Assembly: GCA_964594985.1 (NCBI GenBank)
Contig: CAZQNQ010000006.1
Location: 186,001-250,000, forward strand
Source of the DNA: JADLHS01 sp964594985
GTDB lineage: Bacteria; Verrucomicrobiota; Verrucomicrobiia; Limisphaerales; JADLHS01
Reading direction: 5' to 3'
DNA length: 64,000 bases
Shown here: positions 42,913 through 51,500 of the stretch, piece by piece
Layout: each line of letters opens with the position of its first letter
Numbering within the stretch: position 1 is the stretch's first letter
The notes under the pieces: generated by a model
Told to the model about the DNA's origin: nothing
The model's database searches: none
What the model saw: only the letters and a program-made list of their open reading frames with translations
Translations under genes and position numbers: made by a program

Positions 42913-44883
42913 TTATTGAATCATGCGGGCGCGACCGGCTTCAAGTAATTCCGTGATGTGCGCCGTATCATAGACGCAGCCCGCCCACGTGCCGCCGCTG
43001 GCCAGTTGCAGCGCCGCCCAAAGCTTGGTGTCCGCGGGGAGCGCCGGATGGGGAGCTAAATCTTTTCGCATCGTGCGTTGCGATAAAACCCTCATTCCTT
43101 CCTCCGGTGTGAAACGCATTTCACCTTCGCCAACCAGATCAACATTTCCTGCGCCGCGATTCCGATCAATCACGATGCGGATGATGTCGCCGTCCTGCAG
43201 TTTTCCAATCGGTCCGCCGGCCAAGCCTTCCGGCCCGATGTGGCCGAGACACGCGCCGGTGGAAAGACCGGAGAACCGTGCGTCGGTCAGCAGGGCGACC
43301 TGTTTGCCGAACGGCAGATGCTTCAACGCGCCGGTGAGTTGATATGTTTCCTCCATGCCCGTACCCAGCGGTCCGACGCCGGCCAGCACCAGCACGTCGC
43401 CGGCTTGGATGCGCCCCTCCTTGATGGCGGCCATCGCCGACTTCTCGCTCACGAACACCCGCGCCGGACCTTCCTTGCGATACACGCCGTCGGCCTCCAC
43501 CACCGCCGGATCAATCGCCGTAGCCTTCACCACTGAACCTTCCGGCGCCAGATTGCCGCGGGGAAAAACCAGCGTGCCGGTCAAGCCGCGTTCGCGGGCC
43601 TGGTCCGGTGGAAAAATCACTTCATCCGCATCCACCCCGTCCAGTTGGCGCAACAACTCGCGGAAACGTTTTCGTCGTTCGGACTTCTCCCACCAATCCA
43701 GATTTTCGCTCAAAGTTTTTCCCGTGACGGTGAGCACATCAGTGTTGAGCAGGCCGAGTCGGCGCAGGTGCAGCATCACCTCCGGCACCCCTCCGGCCAG
43801 GAACACGCGCACGGTGGGATGATAAATCGGGCCATTCGGCAACACGCTCACCAGGCGCGGCACACGGCGATTGACGGAAATCCAATCCTCCACGGTCGGG
43901 CGTTTCAATCCGGCGGCGTGGGCGATGGCGGGAATGTGGAGCAACAGGTTCGTCGAGCCACCGAACGCCGCGTGTAGCACCATCGCGTTCTCGATGCTGG
44001 CGGGCGTCAGGATATCGCGCATCTTCAGCTTGCGTTCAGCGAGATGATGCAACGCCCGGGCCGAGCGACGTGCCATATCCAACCACACCGGTTGTCCTGA
44101 CGGCGCGAGGGCCGAGTGCGGCAGTGAAAGCCCGAGCGCCTCGCTGACGACCTGCGCGGTCGCCGCCGTGCCGAGAAACTGACAACCGCCGCCCGGCGAA
44201 CCACACGCGCGGCAGCCGAGCTCTGCGGCTTCCGGCAACGAAACCAATCCGTGTGCATAGCGGGCACCCAGGGTTTGCACCGTGCCGGCGTCTTCCGCGC
44301 CGGTCGCGGGCAATGTCACCCCGCCGGGCACGACGACGCAGGGCAAGTCAGGTAATCCCGCAACGGCCATCAGCATCGCCGGCAGTCCTTTGTCACACGT
44401 TGCGATGCCGAGCACGCCCGAACGTTGGGGCAGTGAGCGCGCCAGGCGCCGGAAGATCACCGCCGCATCGTTGCGATAGGGCAGACTGTCGAACATGCCG
44501 GTCGTTCCCTGTGTGCGGCCGTCACACGGATCGGAGCAGAAACCGGCGAACGGAATGGATTTCAATTCCCGAAATGTCTCCGCCGCCGCCTGCGCGAGCA
44601 GCCCGATTTCCCAATGGCCGGTGTGATAGCCGAGCGCGATCGGTTTGCCATCGGGGGCGCGGAGTCCGCCTTGCGTGCTGAGGATGAGAAATTGTTTGCG
44701 CCCGACCTCGGCGGGATTCCAACCCATGCCGGCATTTTGCGTCATGCCGAAGAGATCGCCGCTCGGGCTGTGCCGGAGCATTTCTTCCGTGATGGGCAGG
44801 CTGCCCGTCGGGCCGCTCGCCTGGGTGGTGATGCGGTAAATGTCGGGCGCATTGGAATCGAACACGTCAGGGTTGAAATTCAT
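42913..44883 (-). CDS. yjhG: D-xylonate dehydratase, YjhG/YagF type (IlvD/Edd superfamily)
   Basis: 656 residues, very similar throughout to my recollection of E. coli YjhG. Landmarks are SGDLFGMTQNAGMGW, SDPCDGRTQGTTGMFDSLPY, ATCDKGLPAMLMA, VPGGVTLPATGAEDAGTVQT, CRACGSPGGGCQFLGTA, FGGSTNLLLHIPAIAHAAGL and TDARFSGLSTGACLGHIGPE. The enzyme dehydrates D-xylonate to 2-keto-3-deoxy-xylonate using an Fe-S cluster and Mg. It is transcribed after the MFS gene (70-base gap) and convergent to GH2. With the FAH-family gene across the divergent gap it would form the middle of a Weimberg or Dahms pentose route for xylan-derived xylose. The xylose dehydrogenase is not in this window. Confidence 0.92.
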   Translation of the reverse strand: MNFNPDVFDSNAPDIYRITTQASGPTGSLPITEEMLRHSPSGDLFGMTQNAGMGWNPAEVGRKQFLILSTQGGLRAPDGKPIALGYHTGHWEIGLLAQAAAETFRELKSIPFAGFCSDPCDGRTQGTTGMFDSLPYRNDAAVIFRRLARSLPQRSGVLGIATCDKGLPAMLMAVAGLPDLPCVVVPGGVTLPATGAEDAGTVQTLGARYAHGLVSLPEAAELGCRACGSPGGGCQFLGTAATAQVVSEALGLSLPHSALAPSGQPVWLDMARRSARALHHLAERKLKMRDILTPASIENAMVLHAAFGGSTNLLLHIPAIAHAAGLKRPTVEDWISVNRRVPRLVSVLPNGPIYHPTVRVFLAGGVPEVMLHLRRLGLLNTDVLTVTGKTLSENLDWWEKSERRKRFRELLRQLDGVDADEVIFPPDQARERGLTGTLVFPRGNLAPEGSVVKATAIDPAVVEADGVYRKEGPARVFVSEKSAMAAIKEGRIQAGDVLVLAGVGPLGTGMEETYQLTGALKHLPFGKQVALLTDARFSGLSTGACLGHIGPEGLAGGPIGKLQDGDIIRIVIDRNRGAGNVDLVGEGEMRFTPEEGMRVLSQRTMRKDLAPHPALPADTKLWAALQLASGGTWAGCVYDTAHITELLEAGRARMIQ

Positions 44884-44952
44884 CGGCTGGAAAATTTAAC
44901 CACGGATAAGCATGGATGGACACGGATTTATGTCGCGGCCGGGAAGCATGGC

Positions 44953-46314
44953 TCAACCGGCTGCTTTTTCCTCCAGCGGTTTCACGGGATCAATGAACAG
45001 CCAGCAGAGCGCTCCGAGAAAATAGATCGCCGCCGAGATGGCGAAGGCGAGCTGCCAGTCGCGATTGGTCCAATCCAGCACGAAACCGACGACGACCGGC
45101 CCGGCCATGCCGCCGAAATTACCGAGCATGTTCATGCTGCCGGAAACGGTGCCGGCGAATTTGCCGCCGATGTCCATGCAGGTCGTCCAACTGCCCGGCA
45201 GGGTTGTGTCGTTGAAGAAACTCGCCATGCCCATCGCCAGCATCGCGAACAGCGGATCACGGATGTAAAATGAAACCATCAATAACGCCGCCGCGCCCGT
45301 CAGTCCGACGAAGCCGAAGGTGCGTCGCACCAGCGTCACGCGACCGGTGCGCGCAATCAGCCGGCTCGAAACGATACCGGCAACGAGTGACCCGAATCCG
45401 CCGAAGAGCAGGGGAATGCCCGCCAGGATGGCCGCGAGCACTTTCAACGTCGTCTCCGGGCTGAGCGAGCCTTCGAGCAGATTGGCCAGCCAGTTCATGA
45501 CGACATTGGATTTGATTTCCATGCCGCGCACGTCCTTGAGATAGGTCGGCAGCCACGTGACATAAAAATACCAGCCGAAACTCAGGCAGGCGTATTGCGC
45601 GCCCAGCAACCAGAGCGTCGGACGCGTGACGAGTTTGCGCCAGGGGACGTTGCCGTGTCCGTGGACGTTGTGCGCGTTCTCCTGGAGCAATTCGAGTTCG
45701 GCGGCGTTGACGCTTTTGTGATCACGCGGATTGTCGCGAAACCAGGCGTAGAAAATGATCGCCCACACCACGCCCAGCAGCGCGAACACCAGAAACGCCC
45801 ACCGCCAGCTCATGAACGTCATCACCATCACCACGAGCAACGGCGCGGACGCACCGCCCCAACGGGCGCCCATCCACATCAGGGCCTGGGCGCGGGTGCG
45901 GTCGCGCGTCGGCAGCCACGCACTGAAGGCTTTGGTGAGATTCGGAAAACAGCCCGCCTCGCCCGCGCCGAACAGGAAGCGTGTGACGAGCATGGAGGCA
46001 TAATTCCACGCCCAGCCCGTTGCCGCGGTGAAGAACGACCACCACAGCACCACGCGCATGAGGACTTTGCGCGCGCCGATCTTGTCGCCGAGCCAGCCGG
46101 TGGGGATTTCAAACAACGCATACGCCAGCGTGAAGGCGGAAAACACCAGGCCGCGTTGCTTGTCGGAAAAATTCAGGTCGCGCGCGATGTCGGGCATGGC
46201 CTGCGAAATCGCGACGCGATCAATGTATTGGATGATGGCGAGCGTGATGGCGAAGCCGATGACCCAGTAACGGACGCGGGTCGGGCGGGCGGGCATTCCG
46301 GCGGGGTTGGTCAT
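44953..46314 (-). CDS. MFS transporter, anion:cation symporter (sugar-acid/hexuronate) type
   Basis: 453 residues from the ATG at 46314. Twelve hydrophobic segments are visible, starting VRYWVIGFAITLAIIQYIDR. The ACS-family signatures are YIDRVAISQAMPDIARDLNF, FEIPTGWLGDKIGARKVL, RFLFGAGEAGCFPNLTKAFS and W, and later SWTTCMDIGGKFAGTVSGSM. Members carry glucarate, galactonate, hexuronates or related anions by proton symport across the inner membrane. Position directly before the xylonate dehydratase and opposite the FAH gene suggests import of a sugar acid such as xylonate, glucuronate or methylglucuronate. Specificity cannot be read from the sequence. Confidence 0.9.
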   Translation of the reverse strand: MTNPAGMPARPTRVRYWVIGFAITLAIIQYIDRVAISQAMPDIARDLNFSDKQRGLVFSAFTLAYALFEIPTGWLGDKIGARKVLMRVVLWWSFFTAATGWAWNYASMLVTRFLFGAGEAGCFPNLTKAFSAWLPTRDRTRAQALMWMGARWGGASAPLLVVMVMTFMSWRWAFLVFALLGVVWAIIFYAWFRDNPRDHKSVNAAELELLQENAHNVHGHGNVPWRKLVTRPTLWLLGAQYACLSFGWYFYVTWLPTYLKDVRGMEIKSNVVMNWLANLLEGSLSPETTLKVLAAILAGIPLLFGGFGSLVAGIVSSRLIARTGRVTLVRRTFGFVGLTGAAALLMVSFYIRDPLFAMLAMGMASFFNDTTLPGSWTTCMDIGGKFAGTVSGSMNMLGNFGGMAGPVVVGFVLDWTNRDWQLAFAISAAIYFLGALCWLFIDPVKPLEEKAAG

Positions 46315-46448
46315 CGGGAGGATTCTGATTTGGCGCAAGCGGTGGCGTCAATCCGCAACCAGCCTGGCGGGCGAATAAATCACATGACAGCGCCATTTTT
46401 AGACGATTCTCCATGCCGTCGGCGGAGCAGGCTTGTTACATTCGGCGC

Positions 46449-47306
46449 ATGAAAATCTGCCGGTTCAAAACGGGCGACAGTGCGGTGCGCGTCGGTTTGG
46501 TCATTGAAGATGCCACCGTGCTCGATCTGACGCCGGCCGGGATAACGCAGGCGCACGCATTGCTGGAAGACGATGATCCGGCGGCGCGGGTGCGATCGCT
46601 GGCGCAAAAGAATCTGCCGCGACTGACTCTGGCGCAGGTGCAACTTTGCCCGCCGGTCGAGCGTCAGGAAGTCTGGGCGGCGGGGGTCACTTACTTGCGC
46701 AGCAAGAAGGCGCGGATGGAGGAATCGGATTTCAGCGCCACGGCGTACGACCGGGTTTATGACGCCGTGCGCCCGGAAATTTTCTTCAAATCCGTGCCGG
46801 AAAAAGTGGTGCCGACCGGGGCGGCGGTCGGCATCCGCAGCGACGCGACCTGGAGCGTGCCGGAACCGGAACTGGCGTTGGTGATGAATTCGCGCGGCCA
46901 GATCGTGGGCTACACGATCGGCAATGATATGAGCTCGCGCGACATCGAAGGCGAGAATCTGTTGTATCTACCGCAGGCGAAGACGTATCACCGGTCCTGC
47001 GCGCTGGGTCCGTGGATCGTGTTGGGTGCTTCCGAAGCAACCGTGCGTGAATGGCCGATCACTTTGGAAATCCGGCGCAATGGTGAAGCTGTTTTCACCG
47101 GCGAAACCTCGGTCGGCCAGCTCAAACGCCGTTTCGAGGAACTGGCCGCATTTCTTTTCCGCTGTCAGGTTTTCCCCGGCGGTGCGGTGCTGTTGACCGG
47201 CACGGGCATCGTGCCGCCCGAGACGTTCACGCTCCGTGAGCAGGATGAAATCATCATCCGCATCGCCGGCATCGGCACGTTGCAAAATTCCGTGGTGACG
47301 GTGTGA
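46449..47306 (+). CDS. Fumarylacetoacetate hydrolase-family enzyme (2-keto-3-deoxy-pentonate dehydratase-like)
   Basis: 285 residues from the ATG at 46449 (MKICRFKTGDSAVRVGLVIE); an upstream ATG at 46413 adds non-conserved residues. FAH-fold metal ligands are in PEIFFKSVP, WSVPEPELALVMNSRGQIVG and YTIGNDMSSRDIEGENLLYL. The finish is GGAVLLTGTGIVPPETFTLR. FAH-fold enzymes such as XylX turn 2-keto-3-deoxy-xylonate/arabinonate into 2-oxoglutarate semialdehyde in the Weimberg pathway. Divergence from the MFS/dehydratase operon by 134 bases makes that reaction the best guess. General acylpyruvate hydrolase activity is the alternative. Confidence 0.85.
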   Translation: MKICRFKTGDSAVRVGLVIEDATVLDLTPAGITQAHALLEDDDPAARVRSLAQKNLPRLTLAQVQLCPPVERQEVWAAGVTYLRSKKARMEESDFSATAYDRVYDAVRPEIFFKSVPEKVVPTGAAVGIRSDATWSVPEPELALVMNSRGQIVGYTIGNDMSSRDIEGENLLYLPQAKTYHRSCALGPWIVLGASEATVREWPITLEIRRNGEAVFTGETSVGQLKRRFEELAAFLFRCQVFPGGAVLLTGTGIVPPETFTLREQDEIIIRIAGIGTLQNSVVTV

Positions 47307-47322
47307 GCAGGCCTGGCGGGAA

Positions 47323-50001
47323 TCATTTTTTCGCGCGTGGGCTTTCAGGCGGACCGAGATAGCTGGGCTTCACGCCGCCGCTATCCACCACGATCTTCTG
47401 TACGACCACAGCGGGATCAACCATCCACACCTTGAACGTGTGTGCGCCGGGCGTGGCGATGGTGTGCTTTGACTTCACTTGGCGCACGTTGTCCTTCACC
47501 GATTCTTCCCAATCACGATTGCCGTCGCCGGCGGTGTAGCCCTTCGGCACGACGGTGATGATCTGTGGGGCTTCATCGTCAAACGACGCGGCGAAGCGTA
47601 CGCCGCGATCGGGTGCGAAGTTCAGGGCGGGGGAGAGGATGGTGGTGACTTCCACCGCGCCCGTGCTGGTGAGCCACATCTGGTATTCAAGCGCGGGAGA
47701 ATCTTGCGGCGGCGTTGCACTTGGTGCGGTAACGGGGAAAACGGTCAGCGCCGACAACGTGCGACCATGATCCGGCAAAACTTCCCATCGCGCCGCGGTC
47801 GTCTCCGTCTTGCGCGTGAAATGTTCCGCCTCAATGGAGACGTAACCGTCCTGCTCAATGAAGCCGCGCCAGCCTTTGGGCGTGGCAGGGCGCGTCACTC
47901 CGTGCGCGCCGTCGTTGCCAGACATAAGTTCGGCGCGCACGGAGTGACGCGCCCTGCCTTTAGCCTCAGTCAATTCCGCCACTTCCTCCACCTTCGGCAT
48001 CACATTCTTGTCCGGCTGCTGCCAGCCGGTGTAGCCGATGCGCGTCTGGTCCATCATGTGTTTCCATTTCCCGCCGGCGAGCGTGTGGTTGTAGTAATCC
48101 GACATCGTTTGATCCTCGGTGAACAAGTCACGCGCCCGTTTGGCGAACTCGTTGGCGCGCGGGTCGTTCTGCTTCGCCAGCGAGCGGTTCTTGGCAACGG
48201 CGATGTAAAGTTCGTTCACTACGGCGCTGGCCTTGGTGGGGTAGAGCACCAGTTGATAAAACGCATCGCGCGACTCTTTCGGGAGCTTGGCGGAGATCTT
48301 CTCGGCGCGTTTGGTGATGTCCTGCCACTCGGCCAGCACGCGGTCCGCTTCACCGTAGCTATCGAGACTGAACGTGCCGGGTTCGAGCAACTCGGGTTTG
48401 CGGCGACCATTGTATTTCGCGTACTTGGCGACGATGTCCGCGATGTCGGCGGCGTGCTTCGTGCCGAACTCACGTTCCGCCCAGCGGCGCAGGTATTCGT
48501 CCAGGTTGTCCTTGGTCCACGCGGCGGGATTGCGGCCCAGCGTCAGGAAGAATTCCAGCGGCACTTCCTGGGGCTTGATGTCGCCGACGTTGACGATCCA
48601 CAAATTTGTCGCGCCGTAGTGCCAGGCGAGATTCATCTGCTCCCAGATTTTCGGCAGCGGCACGGTATTGATCCATTTGTAGTTTCGTGGGCCCCCGACG
48701 TAGTCGAAGTGATAATAAACCCCTGCGCCGCCGGAGCGCTTGCGTTCCTCGGCGGTCGGCAGGCGACGGATGTTGCCCCAGTTGTCATCGCACCAGAGCA
48801 GGATGACATCGTCCGGCACGCGCATCCCACGCTCATAGTAACCCTGGACCTCTTTGTAGAGCGCCCAGACCTGCGGGACTTGCTCGATGTTCGGGTTGAT
48901 CATTTCACCGATCATCTTGCGCTGGTCGGCGACGATGCGTTCGAGCAATGCAACGCTTTCGGTTTCGCTCATGGGTTCATCGCCGTCGCCACGCATGCCG
49001 AGTGTGATAACTTTTTCGTAGTCCTTCGTGCGACGGAGACCTTCCGCCCAGAACTCCCGCAGCTTGGCGTCGTTCTTGGAATAATCCCAACTGTGCGGGC
49101 CATTGCCGGCGCGACTCCATTCCTTCCACGCGCGCATCATCGGTTCGTGGTGTGAGGTGCTCATTACCACGCCGTATTCGTCCGCGAGTCTGGCGTTGAG
49201 CGGATCGTCGGTGGCGAAGGAGTTGTCCCACATCGCGGGCCAGAGGTAATTGCCCTGGCAGCGCAGGATGAGTTCAAACACGTTCGTGTACATGCCGTGA
49301 TTCAATTCGCCGTATTTCTTCCGCGCCCAGGTCATGAGCGCCGGGCCTTCGTCGTTGATAAAGATGCCGCGATACTTCACGGCGGAAGGGGCAAGCACAT
49401 GCCGACCGGCGGAAACGAACAGTTGTTTGTGCTGCTTCGGCGGCACATCGGCAAACCAATGCCACGGCGAAACCCCCATCTGCTCGGAAAGATCATAGAC
49501 GCCGTAAATCGTGCCGCGTTTGTCGCTGCCGGCGATGACCAGCGCGCGATCCAAGCCGGGCAGGGGATGGGCGACGACCTGAACCAACGCCGCCTCCCAG
49601 TGGCCCGCGACGTCGCTGACGTCAATTTTCTTCTCGCGCACGAGGCGATCAATGATCGCGCTGCGACCGATCGTGCCGACGAGGATGGTTTGCTTTCCGG
49701 CCGTCGAGGCATCGTGGGTGAGCGTGGCGCTCGCGCCAGAGACGCGGGCCATGTCGGTTTGCAGATCTTTCGCCACGCGGATGACGCCGGGCCAGTCATT
49801 GGTATCCACCAGGATGCTCGGCGCTTGGTTTTTTGCGACGAGGGTGAAGCTGCCCTTGCTGCTTTTGGGACTTACAAAGAGATTCGTGGTGAGCGCGAGG
49901 GCGCGGTCAGTGAAAAGCAGGCCGCACAGTGCCAGCCCGAAGGTCATCCAGCGGCGAAGCTGGATTGTTGCTGTGGTGGAATATGGTTTGGTGTTGTTCA
50001 T
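47323..50001 (-). CDS. Secreted GH115 xylan alpha-1,2-glucuronidase
   Basis: 892 residues, signal peptide to about 37 (GLALCGLLFTDRALA). GH115 enzymes remove glucuronate and 4-O-methylglucuronate from xylan, acting on internal as well as terminal branches. Family segments are an N-terminal alpha/beta domain (APSILVDTNDWPGVIRVAKD, LVIAGSDKRGTIYGVYDLSE), YRGIFINDEGPALMTWARKK, FELILRCQGNYLWPAMWDN, VVMSTSHHEPMMRAWKEWSR, ITLGMRGDGDEPMSE, DDVILLWCDDNWGNIRRLPT, YYHFDYVGGPRNYKWINT and WIVNVGDIKPQEVPLEFFLT. The C-terminal malectin/beta domain ends with the usual GVKPSYLGPPES. A perfect palindromic repeat is inserted in frame near residue 690. It is the last gene of the minus-strand xylan operon. Confidence 0.93.
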   Translation of the reverse strand: MNNTKPYSTTATIQLRRWMTFGLALCGLLFTDRALALTTNLFVSPKSSKGSFTLVAKNQAPSILVDTNDWPGVIRVAKDLQTDMARVSGASATLTHDASTAGKQTILVGTIGRSAIIDRLVREKKIDVSDVAGHWEAALVQVVAHPLPGLDRALVIAGSDKRGTIYGVYDLSEQMGVSPWHWFADVPPKQHKQLFVSAGRHVLAPSAVKYRGIFINDEGPALMTWARKKYGELNHGMYTNVFELILRCQGNYLWPAMWDNSFATDDPLNARLADEYGVVMSTSHHEPMMRAWKEWSRAGNGPHSWDYSKNDAKLREFWAEGLRRTKDYEKVITLGMRGDGDEPMSETESVALLERIVADQRKMIGEMINPNIEQVPQVWALYKEVQGYYERGMRVPDDVILLWCDDNWGNIRRLPTAEERKRSGGAGVYYHFDYVGGPRNYKWINTVPLPKIWEQMNLAWHYGATNLWIVNVGDIKPQEVPLEFFLTLGRNPAAWTKDNLDEYLRRWAEREFGTKHAADIADIVAKYAKYNGRRKPELLEPGTFSLDSYGEADRVLAEWQDITKRAEKISAKLPKESRDAFYQLVLYPTKASAVVNELYIAVAKNRSLAKQNDPRANEFAKRARDLFTEDQTMSDYYNHTLAGGKWKHMMDQTRIGYTGWQQPDKNVMPKVEEVAELTEAKGRARHSVRAELMSGNDGAHGVTRPATPKGWRGFIEQDGYVSIEAEHFTRKTETTAARWEVLPDHGRTLSALTVFPVTAPSATPPQDSPALEYQMWLTSTGAVEVTTILSPALNFAPDRGVRFAASFDDEAPQIITVVPKGYTAGDGNRDWEESVKDNVRQVKSKHTIATPGAHTFKVWMVDPAVVVQKIVVDSGGVKPSYLGPPESPRAKK
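47884..47958. repeat. Perfect 28-bp-arm palindrome inserted in frame in the GH115 gene
   Basis: 47884-47911 and 47931-47958 are exact reverse complements (outer GGCAGGGCGCGTCACTCCGT) around a 19-base loop. The 75-base unit equals 25 codons and reads GRARHSVRAE ... GAHGVTRPA in the enzyme's frame. It falls between the helical region and the C-terminal malectin-like domain, which looks like a tolerant linker. Confidence 0.88.
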
Positions 50002-50043
50002 GGCTCAGGAAGGTTTGATTTCAGACGTCCCGGTGCGGAGTTG

Positions 50044-50192
50044 TTGTAACAGTTCTCAAAATGTTTGACGCAAACGAATACCCCTCACCCGGTCTCGCGA
50101 CCACCCTCTCCCCATCCGATGGGGAGAGGGACGGGGTGAGGGGACTTTCGACCAGTGGGAGTTTCCGACATTTCATTTTGCAGTGCGCTCTA
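50044..50192. repeat. Dispersed ~148-bp palindromic element, copy 3
   Basis: Core hairpin 50081-50143 (CCCCTCACCC ... GGGGTGAGGGG). The left flank has AACAGTTCTCAAAAT and the right flank TTTTGCAGTGCGCTCTAG; both match copy 1 (9423-9570) in inverted orientation. The right end coincides with the stop codon of the GH8 gene, so the element forms its 3' end and fills the GH8-GH115 gap. Confidence 0.75.
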
Positions 50193-51467
50193 GTTGGGCG
50201 GCCAGACGCGAAATTCGCCGCTGCAATGCAGCAAGGCCAGCAGGTAAAGCATTCCGTCATAATAGCGATAATGCCCGCTGGGAATGGGCGCGTTCCAGAA
50301 TTCCGTCACGAATTGCCGGGCGCGCGGATGCGTGGCGGCCAGGCTGGCGGTGGCGTTCATGGCGACGAGGCCGGTGGAATGATCCTGGCCGAGTGGTTTG
50401 CCGGCCAGGGTGAAGCGGCTGGGATAATTGGTGATGCCGTGAGATGCGAAGAACGATTGGAGGCGGTCGCTCAATTCCGGTTGGCGTGCATCTGCTCCCC
50501 ACCAGGCCCAATCCATGGACCAGTTCATCGCGGTGCGCCAGGCATCCGCCACGAAATCGCCACTGCGAGGATGCCATGCTGCGACCCACGGCGTGCCATC
50601 GAAATTGGCGTATTCCGGCGTGAGACCGGTCGCTGGGTGCGCGGCGCGGAAAAGATAATCGCGACTGACGGCGGCGGCGGATTTCCAGAACTCGCGATCG
50701 CGGGCCGGACCAAAGCGGGCCCACACTTCGTAAAAGGCGGGCAAGTGATAGGACGGATCGGTGTGTTCGCTGTTTTCCGCATCGGGCGTAAAGCGAACCA
50801 TCTTCCGGTCGGGATGAAAAATGGCGCCGGCGGTTTGTTGTCCCTTGCGGGTTGGACCGGTGATGAGTTCCCGATGAATCAGGTCGGTGAGGATGCGGTC
50901 GGCCTCGGCGCGATAGTTGTAGATGCCCAAGCCATTGCCCCAGCGGCCCGAGGCGAACAACAGTGCGGTGGCAAAATATTCTTCCCCATCCGGCGCGGGC
51001 ATTTCGTCGTTGGCGATGCCGTTGGTGCTCATGGACCACGCGAAGTAGCCGTGCGCCGGATGATTTGTGGCGGGGTGATACATGTGCGTGCGCGACCAAT
51101 TCCACAACGCATCGAACTCAGCCTGGCGGTTCAACTGCACCGCGATCATCATCCCGTAAGACATGCCTTCGGAGCGCACGTCGCGGCTGTTGACGTCATA
51201 GATGTAGGCCAACGCTCCGTGCGCGTTCGTGCCCATCGGGAAATAAACCGCCTGTGTGCCGGGATCGCCGTAGAACAATTGCTGGAACGCGGAATTGATC
51301 TTCGCGGCAATCTCCGCCGGCGAATGGCCGGCCTCGGCGAAAAGATTCCGGTACTGGCCGGTGGTGAAAGCCCCCGGACTTGCGGTGGGTTGCGAAGCAC
51401 TGGTGGCACAACCAGACCCCAGGCTCGAAACCAAGATCAGGAACGCGATGAGGGAAATTCGTTTCAT
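50190..51467 (-). CDS. GH8 glycoside hydrolase lipoprotein (oligoxylanase-like)
   Basis: 425 residues from the ATG at 51467. A lipoprotein signal with lipobox VSSLGSGC anchors it to a membrane. The (alpha/alpha)6 GH8 domain has the general-acid Glu in VRSEGMSYGMMIAVQLNRQA, then FDALWNWSRTHMY, DGEEYFATALLFASGRWG, SYHLPAFYEVWARFG and DAWRTAMNWSMDWAWWG. This pattern matches the reducing-end xylose-releasing exo-oligoxylanases and GH8 xylanases more than GH8 cellulases. Its place between the TolB-like/CE15 genes and GH115 supports oligoxylan as substrate. The stop codon lies at the end of a palindromic element. Confidence 0.88.
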   Translation of the reverse strand: MKRISLIAFLILVSSLGSGCATSASQPTASPGAFTTGQYRNLFAEAGHSPAEIAAKINSAFQQLFYGDPGTQAVYFPMGTNAHGALAYIYDVNSRDVRSEGMSYGMMIAVQLNRQAEFDALWNWSRTHMYHPATNHPAHGYFAWSMSTNGIANDEMPAPDGEEYFATALLFASGRWGNGLGIYNYRAEADRILTDLIHRELITGPTRKGQQTAGAIFHPDRKMVRFTPDAENSEHTDPSYHLPAFYEVWARFGPARDREFWKSAAAVSRDYLFRAAHPATGLTPEYANFDGTPWVAAWHPRSGDFVADAWRTAMNWSMDWAWWGADARQPELSDRLQSFFASHGITNYPSRFTLAGKPLGQDHSTGLVAMNATASLAATHPRARQFVTEFWNAPIPSGHYRYYDGMLYLLALLHCSGEFRVWPPN

Positions 51468-51500
51468 GATCAAGATGACATTGATGCGCATGATGACAGC

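Larger units (their letters stand above)
39886..44771. repeat. Perfect 2443-bp direct tandem duplication (39886-42328 and 42329-44771)
   Basis: Every gene edge recurs at an offset of exactly 2443 bases: GH2 stop 40453/42896, dehydratase stop 40470/42913, and all internal frames are identical at protein level. Unit 1 begins inside the GH2 gene and ends inside the convergent dehydratase gene. The word GCCGGAGC stands at 39886, 42329 and 44772, so the join shows 8 bases of microhomology. The copies seem identical, so the event is either very recent or an assembly error. One intact copy of each gene remains (GH2 at the left, dehydratase at the right). Confidence 0.93.

Noticed and set aside
47479..49155. 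Long plus-strand open frame of 558 codons
   Set aside because: It lies entirely antisense to the GH115 gene, whose protein has clear family motifs. High GC keeps opposite frames open, and the plus-strand translation is compositionally odd.
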